Source: Bradyrhizobium sp. 141
GTDB taxonomy: Bacteria; Pseudomonadota; Alphaproteobacteria; Rhizobiales; Xanthobacteraceae
NCBI RefSeq assembly: GCF_023074055.1
Contig: NZ_JADPKR010000016.1
Span: 1 to 64,000, forward strand
Direction of reading: 5' to 3'
DNA length: 64,000 bases
The notes under the pieces were generated by a model. That model did no database searches, was not told where the DNA came from, and saw only the letters and a list, made by a program, of their open reading frames with translations. A program made the position numbers and the translations under genes. Of the stretch, positions 35,035 to 45,470 are shown piece after piece; within the stretch, counting starts at the first letter, position 1; every line of letters starts with the position of its first letter.

Positions 35035-36480
35035 ATGTTCCGTCGCGTTTCACTTGCTGCCGCCCTCGTCCTTTTTGTTTGCAGCACCGCGGCCCAGGCC
35101 CAGAAGCAAACCATCGGCGCGCCGCCTGAAGCGTCCAACATGAAGCTCGTCGGCACGAGCGACCTCCAGGCCCGCAGCGCCTATCAGCCGACCATCCATC
35201 ACCAGGGCGATCGCTGGATCGCCTATATCGGCCATCACGGCGGCACCGACGACGTGCCTGCGCCCGTCAACCCGATGACGGGCAACGCCGAGCCGAACGG
35301 AACGTCCATCGTCGACGTCACCGATCCCGCGCGCCCGAAATATCTGCGGCACCTGCCGGGGCAGGAGGGCAAGTACGAATCCGGCGGCGCGCAGATGGTG
35401 CGGGTCTGCGACGGCAAGGCGTTGCCGAAGGGGGATCCCAACGCGGTCTACATGCTCAGGACCTTCGGCAGCGAAGCGCATGAGATCTGGAACGTCACCG
35501 ACCCCGCCAGTCCGGTGCTCATCACGCGCATCGGCGGCTTGAAGGACACGCATAAGAGCTGGTGGGAATGCGACACCGGCATTGCCTATCTCGTCTCGGG
35601 CGCGCCGGACTGGCGCACGCGGCGCATGACGCAGGTCTACGATCTCTCCGATCCCGCGCATCCGCAGAAGATCCGCGACTTTGGCCTGGCGGGTCAGGAG
35701 CCCGGTTCGACCGGGGCGGTGCCGATCGAGTTGCACGGGCCGATCTCGACCGGCCCCGATGGCAACCGCGTCTATTTCGGCTACGGCACCAACAAGGGCG
35801 GCATCCTGCAGATCGTCGACCGCGACAAGCTCTTGAACGGGCCGAAGGAGCCGACGCCGGACAATCTGCGCTATCCCGAGATTGCGCGGATGCCGATGTC
35901 CGCCTTCAACGGCGCGCACACCACGTTTCCGATGCTCGACCTGCCCATCGCCGAGTTCGCCGAAGACAAGGACGGCAAGACCCGCGACATCGTCATGATC
36001 GTGAATGAAGCGATCCTCAACGAATGCGGCGAGGCGCGGCAGATGGTCTGGTTCGCGGACGTCACCACCGAGACGCGGCCGATGATGATCTCGAGCTACA
36101 CGGTGCCGGAAGCGAGCGGGCAGTTCTGCCAGCGGGGCGGCCGCTTCGGCTCGCATTCCTCGAGCGAGAGCATGGCGCCGGTTTATTACAAGAAGATGGC
36201 CTTCATCGCCTTCTTCAATGCCGGGGTGCGCGCGCTCGACATCCGCGATCCCTATCACCCCAAGGAGGTCGGCTACTTCATTCCGTCGATCACTGCTGCC
36301 ACCGACAAGCGCTGCATTCCGATCGAGGGCGGCGAGCGCTGCAAGGTTGCGATCCAGACCAACAATGTCGAGACGGATGATCGCGGCTACATCTACATCG
36401 TCGACCGCGCTAATACCGGCCTGCACATCCTCGAGCTGACGGGACCGGCGCGCGCGGCCGCCGGCCTGCCGAAGGGCTGA
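35035..36480 (+). CDS. Exported LVIVD-type beta-propeller protein
   Basis: A 481-residue secreted protein. The signal peptide is MFRRVSLAAALVLFVCSTAA with cleavage near AQA-QK. The mature part has repeated propeller blades with IVDVTDPARPKYLRHL, IWNVTDPASPVLITRI, VYDLSDPAHPQKIRDF and LDIRDPYHPKEVGYF, the LVIVD-repeat signature (I/V-x-D-(I/V)-(S/T)-(D/N)-P-xx-P). Such proteins are extracytoplasmic binding or scaffold proteins; no enzyme motif is evident. ATG 35035 has GGGAGGA upstream, and earlier in-frame starts would destroy the signal peptide. Confidence 0.85.
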   Translation: MFRRVSLAAALVLFVCSTAAQAQKQTIGAPPEASNMKLVGTSDLQARSAYQPTIHHQGDRWIAYIGHHGGTDDVPAPVNPMTGNAEPNGTSIVDVTDPARPKYLRHLPGQEGKYESGGAQMVRVCDGKALPKGDPNAVYMLRTFGSEAHEIWNVTDPASPVLITRIGGLKDTHKSWWECDTGIAYLVSGAPDWRTRRMTQVYDLSDPAHPQKIRDFGLAGQEPGSTGAVPIELHGPISTGPDGNRVYFGYGTNKGGILQIVDRDKLLNGPKEPTPDNLRYPEIARMPMSAFNGAHTTFPMLDLPIAEFAEDKDGKTRDIVMIVNEAILNECGEARQMVWFADVTTETRPMMISSYTVPEASGQFCQRGGRFGSHSSSESMAPVYYKKMAFIAFFNAGVRALDIRDPYHPKEVGYFIPSITAATDKRCIPIEGGERCKVAIQTNNVETDDRGYIYIVDRANTGLHILELTGPARAAAGLPKG

Positions 36481-36519
36481 CGATGCGGCGCGCGGCCCCC
36501 GATCTTCCCCATTCTCCGC

Positions 36520-36623
36520 TGTCATCACCCGCGAAAGCGGGTGATCCAGTACTCCGCGGCGGTCGTGTCATACGGAATGGCCGCGGGCGTACTGGATACA
36601 CCGCTTTCGCGGGGTATGACACC
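36520..36623. repeat. Palindromic intergenic repeat, family H
   Basis: GTCATCACCCGCGAAAGCGG ... CCGCTTTCGCGGGGTATGAC with inner ATCCAGTAC / GTACTGGAT and CCGCGGC / GCCGCGG arms. A single copy in this window. Confidence 0.88.
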
Positions 36624-36718
36624 GGTGGTGGGGCGTAGACGTTGCGCTCATCCGTCTTCCGTTCCCGCCCGTCCCATGCATTAATACCTCCGAACCGCTT
36701 TCAGCCGAGTCACCCATC

Positions 36719-37336
36719 ATGTCCATGCAAGCCTACCTTGCCTTCCTCGCCGCCTGCATCGCGCTGGCGCTGCTGCCGGGGCCAATCGTCACCCTCGTCA
36801 TCGCCAACGGCCTGCGCCACGGCACGCGTGCCGCGCTCACCAACGTTGCCGGTGCGCAAGCCGGGCTTGCCATCGTCATCGGCATCGTCGCGGTCGGCCT
36901 GACCTCGCTGATGGCGACCATGGGCTACTGGTTCGACTGGGTGCGCTTTGCCGGCGCCGCTTATCTGGTCTGGCTCGGCATCAAGCTGATCTGGCAGCCG
37001 GTCGAGGGCGTCGATGTCGACGCACCGCCTCCGCCGCCGCGCGGCGGGTTCTTCCTGCAAGGATTCCTGGTGCTGCTGTCGAACCCGAAAGTGCTGGTGT
37101 TCTTCGGTGCCTTCATCCCGCAGTTCATGGACATGAACCAGCCGCACTTTCCGCAGGTCGCGCTGCTGGGCGCGACCTTCATGGTCACCGCTGTGGTGAC
37201 CGATGCGCTCTACGCCATCGCCGCCGGGCGCGCGCGAAAATTCTTCTCGGCGCGCCGCACGCGCCTGATGTCGCGCATCTCCGGCGGCTTCATGATCGGC
37301 GGCGGCATCTGGCTGGCGCTGACCCGGGCGAAATAA
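36719..37336 (+). CDS. LysE-family exporter
   Basis: A 205-residue membrane protein with about six helices in the LysE/RhtB amino-acid exporter family. The N-terminal AYLAFLAACIALALLPGPIV holds the PGP motif, followed by GLRHGTRAALTNVAGAQAGL and later GFLVLLSNPKVLVFFGAFIP, both characteristic. Substrate unknown (threonine, homoserine, lysine or related). A second family member is at 52596. No regulator of the LysG type is adjacent. Confidence 0.9.
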   Translation: MSMQAYLAFLAACIALALLPGPIVTLVIANGLRHGTRAALTNVAGAQAGLAIVIGIVAVGLTSLMATMGYWFDWVRFAGAAYLVWLGIKLIWQPVEGVDVDAPPPPPRGGFFLQGFLVLLSNPKVLVFFGAFIPQFMDMNQPHFPQVALLGATFMVTAVVTDALYAIAAGRARKFFSARRTRLMSRISGGFMIGGGIWLALTRAK

Positions 37337-37419
37337 CCGCCATCGGGCCTGTTGGCCTTGAACCCTTCGCGGCGGCGATGCGTCCAATCGGGCATTGCCG
37401 CTGACGAAGGAATTTGGCC

Positions 37420-38394
37420 GTGCCCGATCTGCCCTGGTTCGTCTATGCAATGCTGCTTGCGCCGCTCGGGCTGCTATTGATCGCCGCAATCGTCAAGACT
37501 TGGCAGGTGCGCGAGGCGCGCAACTGGCCGCAAGCGCCGGGCAAGGTCGTCACCTCGGTTGCAGAGGTGCGCGAGGTCAGGGTCTCCGACAGCGACCGCG
37601 AGGACGGCTATCGCCTCGAGAAACGCAATTTTGCGAATGTGACTTACGAATATGCGGTCGGCAGCCGGAAGCTGCGCTGTAACCGCATCTCGATCGGCGA
37701 GGATCTCGGCAATTTCGAGGTCGCCGAGAAGCTCGCAAAGTATCCCGCCGGCAGCATCGTCACCGTCTACTACAATCCGCGCCATCCCGATCAGGCCGTG
37801 CTGGAGCGCGACCTGCCCAAGGGGCTGTGGGGCTGCCTCGGCATCGGCACGGCGATCGTGCTTGGCATCGTGTTCGGCTCGGCGTTCGGTCTCAACCAGA
37901 CTTATGCATACCTCGCGCACCACATCGCCCGGCCCGATCTCGCGGGCCTCGTCGTCGGCCTCGGCGCGTTCGGCCTCGTTATCGCGCTGATGGGGTATGG
38001 GGTGCGACGGCAGGCGGCGATGGCGGCGCGCTGGCCGGTGGTGCGGGGCACGATCAAGCTGTCGGCACTCGAGCAATATTACGAGGCCAGCGAGCCGGGC
38101 GAGCGCCGCGGTACCGAGATGTTCGGCAAACGCGTGACCTACACCTATCGCTATCAGAACGTCAGCTACACCAATGAATGCGCGCGCGTTGCGGCCGGGA
38201 CGTCCGATGCGATGCTGAAGAAGCTCATGTCGCGCTACCGGGACGGCGCGACCGTCGAGGTGCGCGTCAATCCCGACAACCCGGACGAGGCAACGCTCAA
38301 TGCAAACGGCGCCAGCCGCATCGCCTGGCTGCTGTGGGGCATCGCCGCGATCTTCGCCGCGCTCGCAACGTTCGTCGCGACGCGTGGTGGTTAA
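37420..38394 (+). CDS. DUF3592 membrane protein with two homologous halves
   Basis: A 324-residue protein with an N-terminal helix, a soluble strand-rich part (WPQAPGKVVTSVAEVREVRV; VTYEYAVGSRKLRCNRISIG; GSIVTVYYNPRHPDQAVLE), two central helices, and a second copy of the same module (WPVVRGTIKLSALEQYYEAS; VTYTYRYQNVSYTNECARVA; ATVEVRVNPDNPDEATLN) then a final helix. The VxYNPxxPxxA ending of each module is the DUF3592 signature. GTG 37420 has AAGGA 8 bases upstream. The stop codon overlaps that of the convergent N-formylglutamate amidohydrolase gene. Confidence 0.82.
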   Translation: MPDLPWFVYAMLLAPLGLLLIAAIVKTWQVREARNWPQAPGKVVTSVAEVREVRVSDSDREDGYRLEKRNFANVTYEYAVGSRKLRCNRISIGEDLGNFEVAEKLAKYPAGSIVTVYYNPRHPDQAVLERDLPKGLWGCLGIGTAIVLGIVFGSAFGLNQTYAYLAHHIARPDLAGLVVGLGAFGLVIALMGYGVRRQAAMAARWPVVRGTIKLSALEQYYEASEPGERRGTEMFGKRVTYTYRYQNVSYTNECARVAAGTSDAMLKKLMSRYRDGATVEVRVNPDNPDEATLNANGASRIAWLLWGIAAIFAALATFVATRGG

Positions 38395-39197
38395 TCGACC
38401 AGGCTCTCCGCCGTCAGCTCCGTCTCGATCTCCGCAAAAATCCTTGCCAGCCGTTCGGCCCATTGCTGCTGGCCGGACTGGTCGGCGATGAGATCCTGGC
38501 GGATCTCGATGCCGGTGTTGACGAGGCCGCGCGCCTCGCCGTGCACGGGAATGGTGTAATCGGTGAGGTCGTTCACCGCATAGGGCTCGTTGTCGCCGAC
38601 GACGAGACCGCTCTCGATGCGAAGATGTTTCAACAGCAGCTGCGGCAGCACGGTGTCGCGGTTATACAGCGCGCCGATGTGCCAGGGCCGCGCGACGTCG
38701 GCATAAACAGGCGTGAAGCTGTGCAGCGACACCAGCACCGTCGGCCGCTCCTCGTGCAGGCGGCGGCTGATCGCGGCATCGATGCGATCATGATAGGGTT
38801 CGAAAATCTCGCGCCGCCGCGCTTCGCGCTCCCATTCCGAAATCCCTTCGTTGCCCGGGATCGCGGTGGCCTCGGAGATGACCGGGATCGAGCTTACTGC
38901 TTCGGGCGGACGGTTGCAGTCGATCACGAGCCGCGAATAGCGCTGCGCGATCAGATGTGCATCCAGCAGCTTGGCGAGCCGCTCGGCGACGCCGGCGATG
39001 CCGATGTCCCAGGCGATGTGCCGCGTCATCTCGCTTGCCGCGACGCCGAGGTCGCCGAGCGCACGCGGCAGCACCCGACCGTAATGATCCGAGATGAGCA
39101 GGAAGGGCGATTGTCCTTCCGCATTCACCTCATGCACGGGCGGAATGTCACCCTCGCCGAGCAGTTGATCGGTCGCCTCGGCGGTGTGCTGGTCCAT
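38391..39197 (-). CDS. N-formylglutamate amidohydrolase family protein
   Basis: A 268-residue member of the FGase family (HutG-type and related amidohydrolases), which cleaves N-formyl-glutamate or similar amides. Motifs: FLLISDHYGRVLPRALGDLG with the metal-binding Asp-His, HIAWDIGIAGVAERLAKLLD, RLVIDCNRP, VLVSLHSFTPVY and VGDNEPYAVND. No hut genes are near, so the physiological substrate may be another N-acyl amino acid. Divergent from the small AIG2-like protein gene. Confidence 0.9.
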   Translation of the reverse strand: MDQHTAEATDQLLGEGDIPPVHEVNAEGQSPFLLISDHYGRVLPRALGDLGVAASEMTRHIAWDIGIAGVAERLAKLLDAHLIAQRYSRLVIDCNRPPEAVSSIPVISEATAIPGNEGISEWEREARRREIFEPYHDRIDAAISRRLHEERPTVLVSLHSFTPVYADVARPWHIGALYNRDTVLPQLLLKHLRIESGLVVGDNEPYAVNDLTDYTIPVHGEARGLVNTGIEIRQDLIADQSGQQQWAERLARIFAEIETELTAESLVD

Positions 39198-39272
39198 GCT
39201 GATTGCCTATGAAACGATAATCTGTGTAAACGGAGTAACGATATCGCACCGTCGTCGCAACGTTAGAACAGC

Positions 39273-39671
39273 ATGACCTCCGATCGCCTCTTCGTCTACG
39301 GCACCTTGATGCGCGGCTTCGACCATCCGATGGCGCGGCTGCTGGCGGGGCATGCGGATTTTCTGGGCGAGGCGACCTGCCGCGGCCGGCTCGTTCTGGT
39401 GAAGCATTATCCCGGATTGCTGCTGTCGGAGGCGGCGTCCGACATCGTCCATGGCGAGCTCTTTCAGATGCGCGTGCCCGGCGAGCTCCTGGGCGAGCTC
39501 GACATGTACGAGGCCTGCGGCGAAGGCTTTCCCGAGCCGACCGAATATCTGCGCCGGCTGATCGATGTGACGCGGCCGGATGGCGTCACGGAGAAGGCCT
39601 GGACTTATATCTACAACTGGCCCGTCACCGACCTGCCGCACATCAAGTCGGGGCGCTTCCTCGAGCATTAG
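39273..39671 (+). CDS. Gamma-glutamylcyclotransferase-like (AIG2/GGACT) protein
   Basis: A 132-residue beta-barrel of the gamma-glutamylcyclotransferase-like superfamily. The N-terminal RLFVYGTLMRGFDHPMARLL is the classical YGTLM signature that forms the substrate loop, and LGELDMYEACGEGFPEPTEY holds the family acidic residue region; YIYNWPVTDLPHI is near the C-terminus. It may act on gamma-glutamyl or related amine adducts; the substrate is unknown. Confidence 0.85.
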   Translation: MTSDRLFVYGTLMRGFDHPMARLLAGHADFLGEATCRGRLVLVKHYPGLLLSEAASDIVHGELFQMRVPGELLGELDMYEACGEGFPEPTEYLRRLIDVTRPDGVTEKAWTYIYNWPVTDLPHIKSGRFLEH

Positions 39672-39758
39672 CAGCCGGCGCGATGTTCATCTCTTCCCGC
39701 TTGCGGCAGGGCAATCGCATATGAGCTTTGCACTTTTGGAGCGCGATAGTCTCCACAT

Positions 39759-39844
39759 CGTCATGGCCGGGCTTGTCCCGGCCATCCACGCCTTGCTACT
39801 CGGCACGGAGAACGTGGATGCCCGGGACAAGCCCGGGCATGACG
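39759..39844. repeat. Palindromic intergenic repeat, family A, copy 3
   Basis: CGTCATGGCCGGGCTTGTCC ... GGACAAGCCCGGGCATGACG, here in the opposite orientation to copies 1 and 2 (the GGCCGG arm is first). Confidence 0.9.
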
Positions 39845-39887
39845 ACCTCTTGTGGCGGTCCAAACGCGGGGCGAGGGAGCAGACCTT

Positions 39888-40451
39888 CTAAGCCGACAGC
39901 ACTTCCTTCACCACGCGCACGTCGACTTCGTGCTCGACGTAACTCCACTCCTCGGTCTGCCTGAGCATCGCGACCAGCTCCTCGAACAGCGAGGCGTCCG
40001 CGGGGGCGAATTCGAACCAGGTCAGGAAGTCGAAGGGGCCGCCGAGGTCGCGGCAATGATAGAGCTGGCGCGCGATGGCGGGCAGGTAGCGCATGCTGCT
40101 CGCGATGTGGTGCGATCTGTCCTCGAAAATCTTGCGCCGCTCTTCCTGCGTCAGCTCCCACCAGGCCTGCGACTTGCGGATCGGGATCAGCGCCGCGCTG
40201 GTTGCCTCGGTCCGGCCGAGCCCGGCCTGCACGGCGACGAGCTGCTGCTTCTCGGGCCGCTCGGTGTAGCGCAAGCTGCTGGCGACGCCGACCAGCCGCC
40301 ACGCATTGCGCGAGGGCACCTGCGGCAACGAGACGGCCTCGCTGTCGGTCACCGACAGCGCCGGCATGAAGGGCAGGGGCTCGCCCGTCACTGCTGACAT
40401 CGAGGTGACGCGCCAACCCCCGCTATGGCCGCCTCGAAAGGTCCTGAACAT
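39888..40451 (-). CDS. Chlorite-dismutase-like heme protein (short type)
   Basis: A 187-residue protein of the chlorite dismutase superfamily, short (lineage II) type like those of Nitrobacter. Recognisable segments: FRGGHSGGWRVTSMSAVTGE, ASSLRYTERPEKQQLVAVQA, ALIPIRKSQAWWELTQEERR, KIFEDRSHHIASSMRYLPAI, ARQLYHCRDLGGPFDFLTWF, EEWSYVEHEVDVR. His in the RQLYHC segment is a likely heme ligand; I cannot place the distal catalytic residue by eye, so true chlorite-splitting activity is not assured. Start ATG 40451 keeps the full N-terminal domain. Confidence 0.85.
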   Translation of the reverse strand: MFRTFRGGHSGGWRVTSMSAVTGEPLPFMPALSVTDSEAVSLPQVPSRNAWRLVGVASSLRYTERPEKQQLVAVQAGLGRTEATSAALIPIRKSQAWWELTQEERRKIFEDRSHHIASSMRYLPAIARQLYHCRDLGGPFDFLTWFEFAPADASLFEELVAMLRQTEEWSYVEHEVDVRVVKEVLSA

Positions 40452-40504
40452 GGCCTATGGAAGCGTGGAACCGGGCGCGGGGCAAGCTTTTCCGCTCCCC
40501 GTCC

Positions 40505-40679
40505 CGTCATCCTGAGGCGCGAGGCATGCGGCGCGTTGCGCCGCATGGGGAGCCTCGAAGGATGAACGGCCGAGCTGTTTCGGGTGGGGTAAGAGCCGGG
40601 CCGTCGCCCTTCGAGGCTCGCCGAAGGGGCGAGCACCTCCAGCGACAATGGCTTCGCCATTGCGCGGGGGTGACGGGAC
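40505..40679. repeat. Palindromic intergenic repeat, family F, copy 1
   Basis: CGTCATCCTGAGGCGCGAGG, inner GCATGCGGCGCGTTGCGCCG, AGCCTCGAAGGATG and its inverse CTTCGAGGCTCGCCGAAG, and a final GACGGG. It occupies most of the 341-bp gap before dnaG. Copy 2 is at 52400-52527. Confidence 0.82.
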
Positions 40680-40792
40680 TAAGGGGCCTGTGAACAGCGC
40701 GCATAAGCCCGACAAACCTAGCCTTTAGCCAGTCCGCACCTATATCCCTGATCCCCAGCCCGACTCACACGGTTTCGCGCTACACAGGTCCC

Positions 40793-42817
40793 ATGCGCTT
40801 TACGCCCCAATTCCTCGACGAGCTTCGTGCCCGGCTTTCGGTTTCCGAGGTCGTGGGCAAGCGCGTGAAGTTGAAGAAGGCGGGGCGGGAGTGGAAGGGG
40901 CTGTCGCCGTTCCAGCAGGAGAAGACGCCGTCCTTCTACGTCAACGATCAGAAGGGCTTTTATCACGACTTCTCCTCCGGCAAGCACGGCGACATCATCA
41001 GTTTCGTGATGGAGACCGACGGCCTGCCGTTCGCCGAGGCGGTGGAGCGGCTCGCCAGCATGGCCGGCCTGCCGCTGCCGGCGGTGACGCCGGATGCGGC
41101 GCGTCAGGAGCAGCGGCGCCGCACGCTGCATGACGTCATGGATCTCGCCGCGACCTATTTCGCGGAGACACTGGCCTCGCGCGTCGGCGCCAAGGCGCGC
41201 GGCTATCTCGCCGACCGCGCCATCTCGCCGGCGACGCAATTGCAGTTCCGCCTCGGCTATGCCTCGCCCGATCGCTTCGCGCTGAAGGAGCATCTCGGCA
41301 AGCTCGGCGTCTCCGTCGAGGACATGGTCGAGACCGGGCTGCTGGTGGCCGGCGACGACATTCCCGTTCCCTACGACCGCTTCCGCGACCGCGTGATGTT
41401 TCCGATCACGGACCTGCGCGGCCGCGTCATCGCCTTCGGCGGGCGCGCGCTGGAGAAGGACGTTCCGGCCAAATATCTGAACTCGCCGGAGACGCCGCTC
41501 TTCCACAAGGGCGACAATCTCTACAACCACCAGACCGCGCGCAAAGCCACCCATGACGGCAGCGCGCTGGTCGTGGTCGAGGGCTATGTCGACGTCATCG
41601 CCATGGTGACCGCGGGCTTTGCAGGCAGCGTCGCGCCACTCGGCACCGCGCTCACTGAAAGCCAGCTCGCGCTGCTCTGGAAAATGGCGGACGAGCCGAT
41701 CCTCTGCTTCGACGGCGACCGCGCCGGCCAGAAAGCTGCGTATCGCGCCGCCGATCTCGCGCTGCCCTTCCTCGCACCCGGCAAGAGCCTGCGCTTTGCG
41801 CTCTTGCCGGAAGGGCAGGACCCCGACGATCTCGCGCGCTCCGGCGGGCGCGGCGCGATCGAGGAGGTGATCGGAGCTGCCCGTCCGCTCGCGGACATGA
41901 TCTGGTCGCGCGAGCTCGAAGGCGGGAATTTCGCCACGCCCGAACGCCGGGCCGCGCTGGAGGCGCGCATCAAGGAGCTGACCAACGGCATCCGCGACGA
42001 GGTGGTGCGGCGCTATTACCGCGACGAATTCGTCGAGCGGCTACAGCGCGCCTTTGCCCCGGAAGGCGGGCGCGGCGGCTTCGGCGGCCGGAGCAATTTC
42101 CGCCAGGGTGGCGGCGGCCGCCAATTCCAGCCCCGGGGCGGGGGAGGCGCGAATCGATTCGGCGGCCAGGGATTCGGCGGCCAGGGATACGGAGGGCGCC
42201 GCGGTGCGCCCGGCCCCACCATGTTACCTTCAGGCCCCTACCAGGCGGCGAGCCCCCAGCTGGCGGCCAGCCCGATCATGAAGGGCCAGCGCAGCGCCAT
42301 CTCCCGCCGGGAGGCCCTGATCCTGCAAAGCCTGATCAACCACCCCTGGCTGCTGCATGACCATCTCGAGGAGGTCGCGGCCCTGGAGCTGGCCCACCCC
42401 GAGGCCCATAAGCTCAGGGCCGGCATCATCGCCGCCTTTGCCAACGACCATCACCACTCTCCGGACCCCGGCGAGCTCGCCGAGAAGATGCGCGGCGACC
42501 TCGATAAGGGCGGATTTTCGCAGGTCCTTCAAAGGGTTGAGAGCGGTATCACCACCGCAGCGGTGTGGGGCGCCCGCGAAGGCGCAGCAAGGGACGACGT
42601 TCTCGCCACCTGGCATCAGCTGGTTGCCTTGCATCGGCAATGGCATTCACTACTTAGAGAGCTGAAAGACGCCGAGCTGGCCTTGGGAGAGGATCCCAGC
42701 GAGGCCAATTTGGCGTGGCTGCGTGACGTCAAGGCCCGGATGGCCGAGGTCGACGGCACCGAAGCCCTGATCGAGGGTTTTGGCGAGCTGTCGGGCCGGT
42801 TGCAGAAGAGCGTGTAA
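40793..42817 (+). CDS. dnaG: DNA primase
   Basis: A 674-residue primase that makes RNA primers for replication. The N-terminal CHC2-like domain is present but its zinc ligands are not: GLSPFQQEKTPSF replaces CPFH and FYHDFSSGKHGD replaces the C-x2-C loop. The TOPRIM core follows (VEGYVDVIAMVTAG, CFDGDRAGQKAAYRA), then LPEGQDPDDLAR. Residues ~424-480 are a Gly/Arg/Gln-rich low-complexity linker with many GG, RGG and FGGQG units ahead of the C-terminal helicase-interaction domain (HPWLLHDHLEEVAALELAHP). It precedes rpoD as in most proteobacteria, and has no close upstream gene. Confidence 0.97.
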   Translation: MRFTPQFLDELRARLSVSEVVGKRVKLKKAGREWKGLSPFQQEKTPSFYVNDQKGFYHDFSSGKHGDIISFVMETDGLPFAEAVERLASMAGLPLPAVTPDAARQEQRRRTLHDVMDLAATYFAETLASRVGAKARGYLADRAISPATQLQFRLGYASPDRFALKEHLGKLGVSVEDMVETGLLVAGDDIPVPYDRFRDRVMFPITDLRGRVIAFGGRALEKDVPAKYLNSPETPLFHKGDNLYNHQTARKATHDGSALVVVEGYVDVIAMVTAGFAGSVAPLGTALTESQLALLWKMADEPILCFDGDRAGQKAAYRAADLALPFLAPGKSLRFALLPEGQDPDDLARSGGRGAIEEVIGAARPLADMIWSRELEGGNFATPERRAALEARIKELTNGIRDEVVRRYYRDEFVERLQRAFAPEGGRGGFGGRSNFRQGGGGRQFQPRGGGGANRFGGQGFGGQGYGGRRGAPGPTMLPSGPYQAASPQLAASPIMKGQRSAISRREALILQSLINHPWLLHDHLEEVAALELAHPEAHKLRAGIIAAFANDHHHSPDPGELAEKMRGDLDKGGFSQVLQRVESGITTAAVWGAREGAARDDVLATWHQLVALHRQWHSLLRELKDAELALGEDPSEANLAWLRDVKARMAEVDGTEALIEGFGELSGRLQKSV

Positions 42818-43190
42818 CGAAAGAATCATGCGGACGGCCGGGGCCGGAACCGCTAAAAGACTCGCCAAATCCAAGGTTTGGCGGCAAAAACAGGGTTAAT
42901 CGAGGCTTAACGGTCTTGTAGCACTTTGGCCCAGAGGCGGCCGCAGGCAGAACAGACGCGTCAGGAATGAATCCGCGCAATCTGTTGGCACTACACCTGC
43001 ATCCGCTGCGACAAAGAAGCTGACGAAGCGTTAGGCAATTCCGGCGAGAGAGAGTTGGGGGTGGCGAGAGACATGCGCGCCGCCCTTTCCGTGTCGAGAG
43101 CTGCCGAAGCGAGAGCGTCGGGCAACAGGTTCATGTGAATTCACGCGGACGCGGCGAGCCGTCTGCATGAAGCGCGTTTAGGAGCAATGG
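42818..43190 (+). other. dnaG-rpoD intergenic region
   Basis: No gene is visible in these 373 bases. A weak hairpin CGCCAAA..TTTGGCG lies at 42863-42882 without a proper T-tract. AGGAGCA before the rpoD ATG is its ribosome site. An rpoD promoter is expected here but I could not assign -35/-10 boxes with confidence. Confidence 0.5.
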
Positions 43191-45350
<2,160 letters not shown>

Positions 45351-45390
45351 CCTCAGTTGGTCTTGCTAAGTTCTCTTCTTGCAATGGTGC

Positions 45391-45415
45391 AAAAGGCGGC
45401 GAAAGCCGCCTTTTT
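45391..45415 (+). terminator. Rho-independent terminator of rpoD
   Basis: AAGGCGGC-GAAA-GCCGCCTT is an 8-bp stem with a GAAA tetraloop followed by TTT, 40 bases after the rpoD stop. Confidence 0.92.
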
Positions 45416-45470
45416 GGGGACTGGCCGAGGTATCCACTAATTTCGTGCCGGAATTACAAGTGGAGCTTCC

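Noticed and set aside
35050..36528. A 492-codon frame on the minus strand
   Set aside because: Antisense to the LVIVD-repeat protein, whose signal peptide and repeats are unmistakable.
39888..40451. Claim that the chlorite-dismutase-like protein lacks the distal Arg
   Set aside because: I could not align the active site reliably by eye, so no statement on the catalytic residue is justified.
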